Source: Timema cristinae (taxonomy: Eukaryota > Arthropoda > Insecta > Phasmatodea > Timematidae). Taken from it: 64,000 nucleotides of DNA. Each line of letters opens with the position of its first letter. Positions within the stretch are counted from its first letter, which is position 1. The notes under the pieces were generated by a model that was given only the letters and a program-made list of their open reading frames with translations, did no database searches and was not told the DNA's origin. Shown in pieces: positions 50,425-62,134 of the stretch. Location of the stretch: positions 57,277,277-57,341,276 of the forward strand of contig JBCFYV010009882.1 in the NCBI GenBank assembly GCA_039000515.1, written 5' to 3'. Both the position numbers and the translations under genes were made by a program.

Positions 50425-51840
50425 CTAGGGTTTATACGTATTATAAATATATATAAATGACAAAATAAACAAAATACTGTTAGGTTTAAAATTAACACTT
50501 TTAGAATAAGATTATACTTATAGGAATGCCAATAATAAAAAAACCTTGCTTTTTCGAAGCAAAAACAGTAAGGACGTGGTAATTATGGAGATATGTTTTT
50601 TAATCTTAAAATAAACAATAAAGCACGCTCAAAGCTTAATATTTTTTATTTATAATCATACGGTTTTAAAAAGTTTAGTAATTAGGATATTTAACTTTCA
50701 TTTACGCTTTTAGTTTCAAGATTATTTTCTAGAACATATTTTTGCAGGGCCTTTTGGAGTTACTACAGACAAAATATATCTGTTTTGTCAATCGATCTGT
50801 TTCTTTTGCAGAGAAAAGTTAGACTGCTCACACTGCACGTAAGACAATAATTTCAAACATCCGGATTTTAAATATTTTATAGGTTGCTTATTGCAGTTTC
50901 TGCCTGCTATTTGAAGATCTTATATATAAAATTCATTTATAGCCATGTTCGTTATTGATTAAATCCGTTATTGGGAAGATGTTTCTCTCTGACAGCCCAT
51001 GCTATTTTACAAGGCACTTTAAACTATTCTTTGTAACAGTGAATCCACACACATACTCAAATATTTGCTACTTATAAATAATTATTCATAATATCTTTAT
51101 AACGATAAATTCACACATATACTCAAATATCTGCACTGATAAATAATTATACATAATAACGTCCATATGATGAACAGTTGTGTAATAATCTATAAAAAAA
51201 AGTTTATCTTTGGCCGGGCTTTGTTAAGTTTAAATCACAAAGGCTCCATAAATATAATAAATACGTTATTTGTTGAAATAAATTGTAAGAATGCTGTGTT
51301 GAACTATAAGAGAAAAAATTATAAATATTTATTGTATTATTTTAAAAACCCCTCAAAATCTCCCTCATCTTTCTAATACTAATTTGAAATATAAATGTAT
51401 TGGATTGATCATAAAAATAAATTCAAGATTCTTCTAGTCAAAACCTACATATTTTAAGTTTATATAGTAGCATTCTGATATTGTTGTACACACGTGGCAT
51501 TTGTTTCATACACCGTGTTTTTTTTATTTAAATTTAATGATGGATAAAATAAATTACATGTAAGTTATAGTTAACAGTGACTTAGTGTTTTTTGTGTGTT
51601 TTGCATCAAAGTAATTCATTAAATATTTGTATTACCTTGTAACTAAATTTTAAAGAGCAAGAAGAACAAATGTCAAATTTTCAGTAATGGTAATGTTTTT
51701 AGAAATATCTTAGCAACACCTCCCATCACTTCTGCTCTCTTTATTCAGATCAAAAAACTAACCTTATTTATTTTTTTAGGACCCCTGTTGGTTATTACTT
51801 TATTTTTTGGTCTAAATTAGATCAGATCAAATTACCTTTA
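50425..51840. other. AT-rich non-coding stretch between the two minisatellite arrays
   Basis: No coding region. A near-duplicate of ACACATACTCAAATAT occurs at about 51048 and 51113 within two similar ~65-bp segments, a short local duplication. Confidence 0.5.
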
Positions 51841-51844
51841 GAAT

Positions 51845-52400
51845 AAATGAATTTATGCCTAATGGCTTTAGGTCAAATTACTCTTCATTCAAAATTGCTT
51901 AAGGGCTAGTGACTTAGTTCAACTGGCTTTAGGTGAACAGAATTTAGGCCTACTGACTTTAGGCCAAATGATTTTAGGCCAACTGACTTTTAGGCCAACT
52001 TAATTTTGGCCAAAATACTTAGAGGCCAACTAAGATTTAGAGAGCTTAACAAAATATGTATATTTGTTTTATTAGAAATCTATTTCATGCCAAATGACTT
52101 TAGGTCAACAGAAATTGGGCTTAGTTACTTTAGGTCAACTGAATGTATGCCAGATAAATTTTAAGGCAAAATTGCTTTAAAAAAAAATTAGGCCAAAATA
52201 CTTTAGACCAAATTTATTTAGTCTAAATTAATTTTTGTCCGAATAGATTTTGGGACAAATGACTTTCGGCCAACTGATCTCAGACCAAATGAATTTAGAA
52301 TAAATGATTTTTAAGCCAAGTTACTTTAAGACCAAATGAATTTAAGCTACGTAACATTGAGGGTGAATTTTTAAAGCTGAATGACACTAGGCCCACTGCC
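51845..52400. repeat. 15-16-bp minisatellite, GGCCAACTGACTTTA type, array 2
   Basis: GGCCTACTGACTTTA, GGCCAAATGATTTTA and GGCCAACTGACTTTTA follow each other at about 51948-51993, with more degenerate units on both sides and a ~40-bp interruption near 52047-52085. Confidence 0.88.
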
Positions 52401-52404
52401 TCGT

Positions 52405-54215
52405 CCCTTCTCAAACGAATGAATACGATTGCTAAGGATATCTAGGTAAGGTGAAAATTGGTAATCTGGCTGTTTTGTTAGAAGGTTCCAAAGTTTACTT
52501 TTGAATCGCGTTTTCGGCTAAGCTATTAGAGATACACTACCTAGGATAAATTGACCTCACCAAAACAACTGATATTAATGTCATGGCTAAAGCTAAACCT
52601 AACTATTATAAACGATTCGTTTATTGTGAGATGGATTATTTCATAAAAGAACAACCGAAATACTAACACTTTTCAAAACCTGAATTTCTGCCAGTATTAA
52701 CCATTCCCACTGAATAATGTATATATAGAATAGTATTATTTAAAACGTTAAAGGATTAATTAACATTTTGATAATCTAAGCTAACATCAGTATGTACTAT
52801 ACATTATATTAAATAAAATCTTACACTTTTAGTAGAGCAGCAGTTATGATAACATATATTTTTGGGAGTGATTAAACACTAATGAATTATTAAATATTTC
52901 TTACAACTAATATGGATTAAGTTTTCTACGATTGTATAGGACGTTCATGTTAAAAAAAAACAGTTTAGTCAACAACTAAAATGTTTTATAAGTAAATGAT
53001 ATCGATCATGCTTTTCTAGGAAAACTCACATATCTTTAAACTTATTTGAATTAACTCTATTACTAACTAGAGTGTGACGAGAAGACGTTTCATAATCCTT
53101 TTTTTAAATATAAATTTCATCCAACAAAAACCTATATTCACTAACAATAAATAACATTTTATTGTAGGCATTTGCTCGAACTTTGCTAAGTTATTTTAAA
53201 GAATTTATTTATGGTTATATTAAAAACAAACTTTTGATAGAAAAATGCTCTTTAGTTTTGTTTAAAATATGATAGATTCTCACCTACAACTCTACAGCAG
53301 TTTGTTAGTTTTTGATGTTAATATGTACGAGTTCACTTTTGAGCGTCCCCTTGCCACGAGTTTTAAGTTCTCGAAACAAGGGAGTTTCGTGTAGCCACGA
53401 TATTTTCACTTAATACAAAGATATGCTTTGATCTTTTTTTTTCTTCCTTTAAAAAAATATTCAACTTGATAGAAAGCGTGTCCTTAACCTTTTATTTCCC
53501 CCCCTCCCCACCCTTTTTTTCATTAATGTTAACTTCTGATCTTTCAAAATAGAAAAAAAAAACATTTATTTTTCATAAAATATCCTCTTTAAAAATCGTT
53601 CTTCTGTAAACCATAGTGCATCATTATATGTGTGTACCTGTAATTTGAAATCACAGCGGCATCTTTTATGTGAGCTGTATAGCACCAAAACGAACCGTAT
53701 TAATTACTTACCCTTCGCATGAGATGTATAGGCGTGGAAATTGATTTTTGTACTTTTTTAATTGCTTCCAACTTGTATTTTCTTTAAAGAAGGGTTTGGA
53801 ATTGAGTTAAGTAAGAGTTCCTTATGCATGTTAGAAAGCCAAAATTAACGTTTTGAAAATCAAAAGGAAATTCTTATTTGGTTTAGGTTATAATTACTTT
53901 AGTTCTTTAAACATTATATATAAAGTGTCCATGAGTATATATTAATACATTCAGCCTATGTTGGAAACGAAACACCAAGATTCAAATCAGTTTCTTTGAA
54001 AATGTTTGTAATTAAATTTAAAATGTCGCGGATTTAATATTTATTGAAATTGTTTGTATTGGAATCAATAATTATTCTGTAGCATAAATAATAATTTAAA
54101 ATGTATTTGTTATTAATATTATTAGTATTAGTATCAACCGCTATACTAAAATAGTAACAAATATGGATAGTAAATAATCTTTTAATTTAAATATCACATT
54201 AAATATGTATATTTC
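52405..54215. other. AT-rich non-coding stretch
   Basis: No gene or repeat recognised apart from short A, T and C runs. Confidence 0.55.
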
Positions 54216-54221
54216 AATAAA

Positions 54222-54327
54222 CCAGGCCCATGGTGTAGTGTAGTTAGTTTTCCATGCACTTGGATACGGGCTTAGGGGTCCCGGGTTCGATTCCAGGCTG
54301 GAACCTTGGGTAATGTTCCCTTTAGGG

Positions 54328-54332
<5 letters not shown>
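54222..54332 (+). mobile_element. SINE family C, 5' part
   Basis: CCAGGCCCATGGTGTAGTG, then CATGCACTTGGATACGGGC, B box CGGGTTCGATTCCAGG (the best-preserved B box of this family here) and TTGGGTAATGTTCCCTTTAG. The element is cut off by the adjoining (TA)n repeat. Confidence 0.82.

Positions 54333-54387
<55 letters not shown>
54332..54387. repeat. (TA)n microsatellite
   Basis: About 28 uninterrupted TA units replacing the 3' half of the SINE-C copy. Confidence 0.95.
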
Positions 54388-54390
<3 letters not shown>

Positions 54391-54411
54391 TGTTTATTTA
54401 TTTAGTAATGT

Positions 54412-54790
54412 AATGCCCTTGTTTATTATTGATATCTTCCACTTTGGGCACTCATGCTGATATTTATGTGATATTACTGTTTATTTTAAAAGTCTCTGGC
54501 TTTGGGCATTTTAGTCAATTTTGGTATTCACGAAATATTATGTTTAAAATTAAAGTCTTTGTCTTTTGACATTCTAGTCGATTTAGGTATTCATGAAATA
54601 TTATGTTTAATATTTAAGTATCAAGCTTTGAAAATTCTTGTCAATTTTCATATTCATGAAATTTTAGGTTTAAAATTAGAGTCTCTGACTTTGAACATTC
54701 TAGTCGATATTAAAATTTTATGATGTATTATAATTAATATCAAAGTCTTCAACTTTACACGCTTTATTCAGTATTACTATATATTTAATT
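54412..54790 (+). repeat. 63-bp minisatellite, about 5.5 units
   Basis: Units begin AGTCTCTGACTTTGGACATT-like at 54491, 54554, 54617, 54680 and 54744, with a more diverged unit before them (TATCTTCCACTTTGGGCA at 54433). The period of 63 bp equals 21 codons, so the plus strand stays open and reads a periodic peptide (ILVDLGIHEILCLK-type) at 54502-54723. I see no promoter, splice or coding support and treat the frame as a by-product. Confidence 0.88.
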
Positions 54791-54799
54791 TGTTATTGT

Positions 54800-55795
54800 A
54801 TATCAACCATTTCTCTCATATCAAATAAAATATATTGTTATTCTCTTGTAACTCTCCGAATATTATTTCTCAAAAAAAGTTGTTACATTAAAAAATCACC
54901 ATTCACAAAATTTTACCATCAGTGTGAGTATTTATTTGTAAGAAACCCAAAACAAAATCCATCACCATATTATATTCTAGTTGAATTGAATTTATTTCTA
55001 GAAATGATCTCAACAATGTTTTTAAAAGTAGAGGAGGGTATATGACATGTTTTCGTTTCTGAAAAGTACCGAACCTTTTTTTTCTTAACATCTGAATGCT
55101 TCTAGATTTTAATGTATAACCTGTTTCCCTCTGAACTCCATTCTTCTCCATACACATTTCAACCCACCTTTCTCTCCTTTCATCATGTGTAACGAGGCCA
55201 ATCGCGGCTTATTAGTTAACACACAAGAATATTCGTTACAAAATTGTAAATAAATATTGTCATTCGTGTTGCCAATTGTTATGTACTGTACCTTAGTTTA
55301 GTAGTTACTTAACCAGTGAAATAAGACACAAAATTTATTTGAAAGCACCAACTAAGTTTTGTCTAAGTAGGCTATGTACATTTATAATACACTAGGCTAT
55401 CAACTAATATGTTTTTTAAAGGAATGCTAAAGTCACACCCTAAAATTTCCTTAAGTGAGCAAACCTAAGCCCATTTTAAAATTTGTTTTAGAGATAACTA
55501 CACCAATGTTAGCGTATTTTAAAACAAAAGGCTTGCAATATGGACAATTTAAAAAGCCATTTATATGCACACTCTCGAGGTTATCTAAGAACAAATACCA
55601 AGTGTTCACTTTTTTATTAAGCTACACACAATCATTAACGTGATTTAATGCTTCAAACTCGTAACATATTATTGTAAAGGTAAGATGTCCCCCCTAAGTT
55701 TTCCAAATTAGTATAAACCAATGCCAAATATAATATCTCTATATTTTTTTGTTTTCCCTAACTAGTGGTAAAGTGGCCCAAGGCACTTTATTTAC
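54800..55795. other. AT-rich non-coding stretch
   Basis: No gene recognised. A minus-strand frame at 54903-55157 (84 codons, containing NGVQRETGYTLKSRSIQMLR) has somewhat protein-like composition but no family or splice support. Confidence 0.4.
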
Positions 55796-55799
55796 AGTC

Positions 55800-56060
55800 T
55801 AGAGTAACTGCACCAGTAGTCGGCCACATATTGTAATTAGTCTTGTTAATTTTTCTATTTTATCGTGTTAACATCACTGACGATACCAGAATTTTTTTTA
55901 TCGGTATCTTACGAGATTTATTATCATATGAATCTATTTATAGTGATGTCATGGTTTGAAAAGAAAAAATCAAATTAATTAAAAGAGAACACAATCGCTA
56001 GTAGTCGGCCATCAAATTCCATTAAACGTCCACGATAGATCAAATATTCGGCCACGCGTG
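55800..56060. repeat. Left terminal repeat and subterminal GTCGGCCA cluster
   Basis: AGTAGTCGGCCAC (55815-55827), TAGTAGTCGGCCA (55999-56011) and ATTCGGCCAC (56045-56054), all in the same orientation. Likely transposase-binding sites by analogy with subterminal motif arrays in other DNA transposons; that role is inferred. Confidence 0.7.
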
Positions 56061-56689
56061 CGTTAGTACTTAGTAGTATTTAAAGAAAATCAAATAAACA
56101 AAGATATATCTAAAAAACACTGTTTTTTTAGTTATGTTCACAAAAAAAGATATCTGTGTCATTTGAATTAAAATATTAAATATAGTAATACAAAAATAAT
56201 AACTCGCTAAAAACATAAATCTTGAAATTACATAAAGTGGATCCATTGTCTTATTGAAAAATAGAAGTCTTATTATTTAAATTGTTATAATAAAAAATAT
56301 AGGCCTATGCCTATAGGCAAAAATAACAGTAACCTGCTAAAGATATTTATAAAACAATTGCTTTAGCAATAACATTATCTCATAAAAACTGAGAATGTAT
56401 TAATTTATTTGCACCTTTTTGGTTTTAGCTAAATTTTTCTTACTTTTAAGTAAAGTTACAGTCACTATAAGCAAACTATCTTTGCGAGCAAAAAATATGC
56501 TATTACAGAAAATTACGCTACTAAAATATCTTTCAATGTGTTATGAATTTTATACACATAAAAATCAGTCTTCTAAAATTAAAAATCAATCTTAATATTA
56601 ATAATCTATATATAAGATGATAAAATATCATAATTATAACTAAAGATTAACGTTACAATTTGGCTTGAGGTAGCGCTAAATTAAGATTA

Positions 56690-59646
56690 ATAACGACTAG
56701 AGATCTTTGTGATTAATTTTAGATCTTAACAATCCTCTTACATATTTTTCTGGTATTTTTAGTCTACTCACTATGTTCTTATGTTCAAATGGATATTAAT
56801 CCGTAATATCAGGGTAATCATACACATAGCCACAATGATTTAATGTAATTTTGGGGTGAACAAAATAATCTGTATAGCCTTCATTATTGACTTCTAACAC
56901 TTTTCCAATAAAAACCCTTTTACTTATCTGATCAACTTCTTTCAAAGCAGCTACCACCCAATCATCTTATTTTACTACCTCACATTTGCCTACTCGTTAT
57001 AATTTTGGGAAATATTTTCCAAATTTACATACTTTAGATGATGTAACTTGCATCACTTCAATCTTACTTGATGTTTCAGGGATAATATTGTCAGCTATTG
57101 ATTCTTCCGATTGAAATTTAAGATTGCTGGTTTCTAATTCATTTTGCTTACAGCCACTGCAACAGGAACTATTAAGTGTGTTTTTCACTTTCATCATTTT
57201 AGCCTTTTGTTTTGTAGATGTTATCTGAACAGAGTTTAGTTTATTCTTTCGGAAGTGCAGTCTCTGTTCCAGCAGTTAACTTTGTCTTCTTTAATTTAAG
57301 ATTTTTATTTCTGACTCTTATCTTCTTTCCATTTGCATTTTCTTTCTAATTCATCTTTTTTATCTTTATCTTTTATTGTGTGTAGAACTTCCGCCACTTG
57401 TTGGAAGAAATCGCGCTAGGGATTTTCGTAAAATATTCGTTATTTTACAGTGGCTATTGCCTTAGGAAAAATTATATTTTTTTAAAAGTGGATGATACAC
57501 TTTAGCATGTTTTATTTTGGGATGAGCTGCTAGAAACATCTATTTTTGGAGCACACGTTGGTTATTTTCTGTTACAATGTCCTTTTCAGTCGTGTAGAAT
57601 TGTGATGGTAGGCCTATTAGAGCACTGGAAACAATATTTAAGTACGGATGATTTGATCGGTCTGCAGAAACGTTGTAATTACTTTAATTTCCAGGAGTAG
57701 GATTATCTGGACATAGTTGAGTATCAGTACTTAAAAAGTTTGCATCAGTTCATTCCTCAGGCGATGGCAAAGCAGAGATACAGCAATCTGCAAAGAAAGC
57801 GTTGGAGACGTTGTGGAACTAGTTACAAATACTGTATATACATCAATATCGTTTAGAGTATATTTTGTTGTATTTGATTTTAACTGGAAGGATTTGCTGT
57901 TTCAAATAATTCTGCAACACTCAGATTTGTTTCAGATATACTTTTACTAGGAAAAGTTTGGCTTGATACTGAAATACAGTGGTCATTTTTTTGCCTGATA
58001 TTGAGGGTTCTTTTTCTTGTATCAGATAATTTCGTGTGTATCTTCAAATTATTCAATTATTTTACTACCTAATTAGTAGAAGGCCTATTTATTTCCGTGT
58101 AACTTTCATATATTTCAACTGAAGATGGATCAATTATAATGTCCATTTCGGAAATATCAATGTTTTTCAGCTCAGAGTCCTGGATTGTTACTACAGATTC
58201 ATAATCTGTGGAATGCATTGTTGTGTCAACATTGGATATTTCTTGGGTGAAAGTAGGATTCAATTCGTCAGACCGATGAGTTACTGAGATTTTATGCTTA
58301 GCTTTACTGAGTTCTCCAAGCAGAATATCAACATTAATTCTTTGTCAATTAAGTCTATTTGCAAAATTCGTATTAAGTTTTCAGAAGTACTAATATCTAT
58401 TTCTTTCAGCTGATCGACAGTATTTCTGTCTGAAAACGCCTCAAGTCTATTTTGTATACATTTGGAATAATCTACTGCATTCTTATCTCTTAAATCCATT
58501 TTGAATAAGCCTTTCCAATGACGGGGCTTCAAGTACATTTTGTAAAGAGGTGCAGAAGTAGCTTTCGTCAAAACAGTATTAACATTATCTGTCTATTTTG
58601 CCATTTTCTGACAGTTTCCTTCCAGCCAGACTTCAGTGGTTTAAATACACTTACGTCAGCAGGCTGAAGAATATGTGCTTTGTTTGGAGGCAGCGCATAC
58701 AAAATTATATTGTTTTCACTACAAAACTGACTGAGTTCAATAGTAAGGTGAAACTTATGGCCGTAGAAGAATAATAAAACAGGTTTTGTAATATTTTCCT
58801 TAATTAACCAACTATTTAAGCCATTTGCTAGGTATTCGAAAATTAATTCACTTCTCATCCAGCCGCTTTCACTTCTAATCAAAAACCAGTCATTTGGCTT
58901 ACACTCTACAACGCACGTGGTGGTTTAATGAATGGAAATGCAACCATAGTGTGTAATGTTTTACCACTGGCTGTGAGAACTAATAAAACTGTGAAAGTTT
59001 TCTTTTCATTACTAAACATACTGTCATAAATATCTCGCCAGCATTTAGATGCTATTAATTTGCCAGTTTTTGGACATATGCTGAACGATGTTTCATCTTC
59101 GTTTAGAATTCGATCTGGATCAAAAATAGTTTATTTTTCGCCTATTTTATATAGATAATATTCCAGCTCTCTGAACCATCTCCTAATTAGTTCTTCGGTA
59201 ATTCTGGCTCTACCTTTTGTTAAACTTTCGGGTGTCTTTGTCACTAGTTGCGGATGACGTCTCATGAAACTGCAATACCATTTCTTTCCAAGCCGGCCAT
59301 CTACGAATGGTGTTTCTTTTTTTTTTTTTGTCGCCTTCACAATTTGCTGGACTGAATTTAGTAAATCATCTGGCTTTCGTGGAAAACTACTTTTAGCTAA
59401 ATCCTCCAGCCATGTCACAAGTTTAATTTCCCCTTTTTTAGACAATACCGGGTCGGTTCCTATTTTGTGATCACCATCCTGCAGTTAAACTTTTCCACAA
59501 AGACGGTCTTGAATCGAGGTTTGGAGTACTCCAAAGCACCAACAAGCTTCCCGAACTGATATTTTGTCATCATTTACAGCCCTCAAAGCCTCTGACATGG
59601 CGTTGGTGGAGTAGCTGTGGTACTGAAGCCGTTTTCCTGTAGCCAT
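56690..59646 (-). pseudogene. Transposase of the pogo/jerky-like element, inactivated
   Basis: Reading right to left. ATG at 59646 opens a psq-type helix-turn-helix (ALRAVNDDKISVREACWCFG), ending in a stop at 59485-59487. Next is a CENP-B-type DNA-binding domain (59445-59134: LPRKPDDL-like spacing, GKKWYCSFMRRHPQL, RARITEELI). Then comes the DDE_1 catalytic domain: NEDETSF with the first Asp at 59095-59097; a frameshift near 58910; LLFFYGHKFHL, where the family has DGH, so the second Asp is Tyr (codon 58763-58765); and LQPADVSVF with the third Asp at 58655-58657, 35 residues on, as expected for pogo types. A tail follows (LKPRHWKGLFKM, NAVDYSKC, then an acidic/Lys-rich linker). A last conserved-looking block DDWVVAALKEVDQISKRVFI ends near 56690. 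There are several further stops and frameshifts. Confidence 0.85.
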
Positions 59647-60263
59647 TTTAGATGCTTCCAAAGTGAAGGTCTGAAATTGTAGTATTGACTTTTGACTCTT
59701 TTATCTGAAAAAAAAATCCAGTTATGATACTCATAGTTAATTATTAAGCAAAATAGCATCTTATTTTAGGGTCTCTGAGGAGGAAATGATGAATTAATTA
59801 AAAAAGGTGAATATTGAATGTCGTTTTAATTTCGTATTTTTTCATGAAACAAGCTAGAAGGGACGTTTATTCTATAACGGTGCAAATTTGAAGCGTTTTC
59901 ACGATTTTGCGTTTAATGATATTTTTACAAAACTAATGAACAGGAAGTAAAAAATATGCGCATATATTAATTTTAAATTCAAAAGTAAAAATAATAGAAG
60001 AAATCAATAATCTTTCCTTTGGGCAATAACATTTTTGGAAGACACAATTTAACAAAACTTAAATTGCTTTCCTTGAAAACAATTTCAATAGATGTAAAAA
60101 AAAAAATTAAACCCAATCCTGTATATACTGTTATGGCGCTAGTATGTTTTTTAAACTATAATTTGAATGGCCTGTGCATAGAATGATATTTGAATTCTGT
60201 TAAATACTGGGTATAAATTATTACAAAAACACACGACCAAACATTATTAACATCCAAATCTAA

Positions 60264-60859
60264 TGGCCGACCACAGGAAATTAATAATCAGTAGTGATCA
60301 CCAACAGTCTGCCACTTCAATTTATTGTGGCCGACTACTGGGTACTCGGTATTAGTTGTCTGAATTAAAACAGTTTAGTAAAAAGAACATAAAAAAATAA
60401 AATACGAGGATAATTTTAACAGAAATTACGTTTTCTATCAGTAACCATTGGTCGGCCACCTTGGCCGAATACTAGAGTGAAAAGAACCGTAACTTGTACC
60501 CAGTGGTCGGCCATCTTAAATTTTCTTACTCTTTGAGGACAAATTTCATTTCGTTTAAGAAAAAATTCAATATTAACATTGTAACTTACCTTAATTGGAA
60601 AAGCACGCGGTTAGCACAAAAACATTAAAAGCGTCATCTTACAGTCAGCTCAGTGTGACACCATATACCACTACCGCAAAACTATTAAAACTATAGTACA
60701 AATAAATTTTGGCATTACTGATTCAACTACATAAGACTGGCCGAGCACTGGGCTATCGCGGAATAGACGTAGTTTTCTTTCTTAAAACGAGATACCACGG
60801 AAAATACACCAATGTGGCCGAACACTGGAGGGTGGTCGACTACATGAGATTTCACCCTA
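60264..60859. repeat. Right terminal repeat and subterminal GTCGGCCA cluster
   Basis: Copies in both orientations: TGGCCGACCA (60264-60273), a degenerate GTCTGCCAC (60307-60315), GTGGCCGACTACTG (60327-60340), TTGGTCGGCCAC (60448-60459) facing TTGGCCGAATACT (60461-60473), AGTGGTCGGCCA (60503-60514), TGGCCGAGCACTG (60738-60750), GTGGCCGAACACTGG (60814-60828), GTGGTCGACTAC (60832-60843). The motif is not seen elsewhere in the window except in the left cluster. Confidence 0.75.
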
Positions 60860-60946
60860 TATAGATAATTATAAAAACCATATGCTTTTATTGATTTGTA
60901 CTGCTCATAATATGAATCCATTTAACACTTTTGAATATAATTTAAA

Positions 60947-61238
60947 TTATTATTGATAGCACCGCGTCTTATTACCCATTCGGGTTATACGCACTTACGC
61001 TAATGTGTAATGCTAGGGTGATTGTGAGATGAAATGGAGGAACTACAGTTTAACGTGGGATCCAAACCATGGTAGTGGCCTGGCATGCAACACATTCACG
61101 AGTTGTGATTAATACACGTCTTGTCAGAGGTGAAGTAAGGGTATGGAAAGCAGATAAATCTGTGCCGGGACTGGGAATTGAAACCCGGAGCCCCAGCACA
61201 GAATTCTGACACATTACATCTAGACCGCCAGGTCACCC
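60947..61238 (-). mobile_element. SINE family B, full length with target-site duplication
   Basis: On the minus strand: GGTGACCTGGCGGTCTAGAT head, B box GGGTTTCAATTCCC, TGGTTTGGATCCCACG, the CACAATCACCCTAGCATTAC body, and the shared tail CCCGAATGGGTAATAAGACG then GGTGCTA and AAT triplets. A perfect 10-bp duplication ATAATTTAAA (60937-60946 and 61239-61248) flanks it. It lies ~90 bp outside the pogo-like element. Confidence 0.93.
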
Positions 61239-61314
61239 ATAATTTAAACCTTTGTTATTTTTGTGTTAGCCATTTGCAATCTCTGTGTCGCATTGTATTA
61301 TATATTTTAATTAT

Positions 61315-61610
61315 ATACATACATACATACATACATACATACATACATACATACATACATACATACATACATACATACATACATACATACATACATACAT
61401 ACATACATACATACATACATACATACATACATACATACATACATACATACATACATACATACATACATACATACATACATACATACATACAGACATACAT
61501 ACATACATACATACATACATACATACATACATACATACATACATACATACATACATACATACATACATACATACATACATACATACATACATACATACAT
61601 ACATACATAC
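61315..61610. repeat. ~300-bp (CATA)n microsatellite
   Basis: About 74 tetranucleotide units with a single variant unit (CAGA near 61490). On the minus strand it is (TATG)n and lies at the 3' end of the truncated LINE at 61.84-62.48 kb, interrupted by a 208-bp MITE, so it is best read as an expanded LINE tail. Open frames of Tyr-Ile-His-Thr or Met-Tyr-Val-Cys repeats are its translations. Confidence 0.97.
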
Positions 61611-61615
61611 AACAG

Positions 61616-61823
61616 TAGCCCCATGGCTTCTTTGGTGATGACTGATAGTTTTAAAAAGTTACCAGACCAAATTACGTATCCCTATGCCGAACCAGATGAT
61701 CTTCAAAAACATGTATTTAGCAGCTGCCACTTTTTACAGTCAAAATTTAGGTACATACCTAAATTTTGACTGTCAGAAGTCAGTTGTGAGCTGTCAGTCA
61801 GTACCAAAGAAGCCATGGGGCTA
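61616..61823. mobile_element. 208-bp fold-back MITE
   Basis: Terminal inverted repeats of 33 bp (61616-61648 and 61791-61823) begin TAGCCCCATGGCTTCTTTGG and match at 30 of 33 positions. TA lies at both borders. Inside is a perfect 17-bp-arm palindrome, CAGTCAAAATTTAGGTA, with a 2-bp centre (61737-61772). There is no coding capacity. It split the (TATG)n tail of the neighbouring LINE; four more CATA units lie on its far side. Confidence 0.9.
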
Positions 61824-61839
61824 ATGTACAGTACATACA

Positions 61840-62097
61840 TACATACATAACCAAGCTTTTCTCTTACCGGGTAGGCAAGAAATTGCTCATGTAGTTCTAA
61901 AAACAACTCCGTACTTGAACCATCCTTTCTAAATTTCTCCACACTTTCCTATGCTCGCATATTTTTTTCTCTTCAACAACATCAATACACAGAGTCATAC
62001 ATGCTCTTTTATTTTTAAAACTCTTAAAGTTTATCTTTTTTACACATTGCTCTACCACATTTAGCCACGTCTTAGATGGCCCACCCCCTCCTTTAGT

Positions 62098-62134
<37 letters not shown>

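Larger units (their letters stand above)
55800..60859 (-). mobile_element. pogo/Tigger/jerky-like DNA transposon, ~5.06 kb
   Basis: The borders are proposed from imperfect terminal inverted repeats of 28 bp: 55800-55827 (TAGAGTAACTGCACCAGTAG then TCGGCCAC) and 60832-60859 read inward (TAGGGTGAAATCTCATGTAG then TCGACCAC). They match at 19 of 28 positions by my count, and each starts with TA, the target of this superfamily. Just inside both ends lie clusters of a GTCGGCCA motif. The interior holds one long decayed transposase gene on the minus strand. Length and ends are consistent with an autonomous element that has died. The exact terminal bases are inferred. Confidence 0.72.

Noticed and set aside
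61178..61638. Long plus- and minus-strand open frames with Tyr-Ile-His-Thr or Met-Tyr-Val-Cys repeats
   Set aside because: Direct translations of the (CATA)n microsatellite; a 4-bp repeat stays open in several frames.
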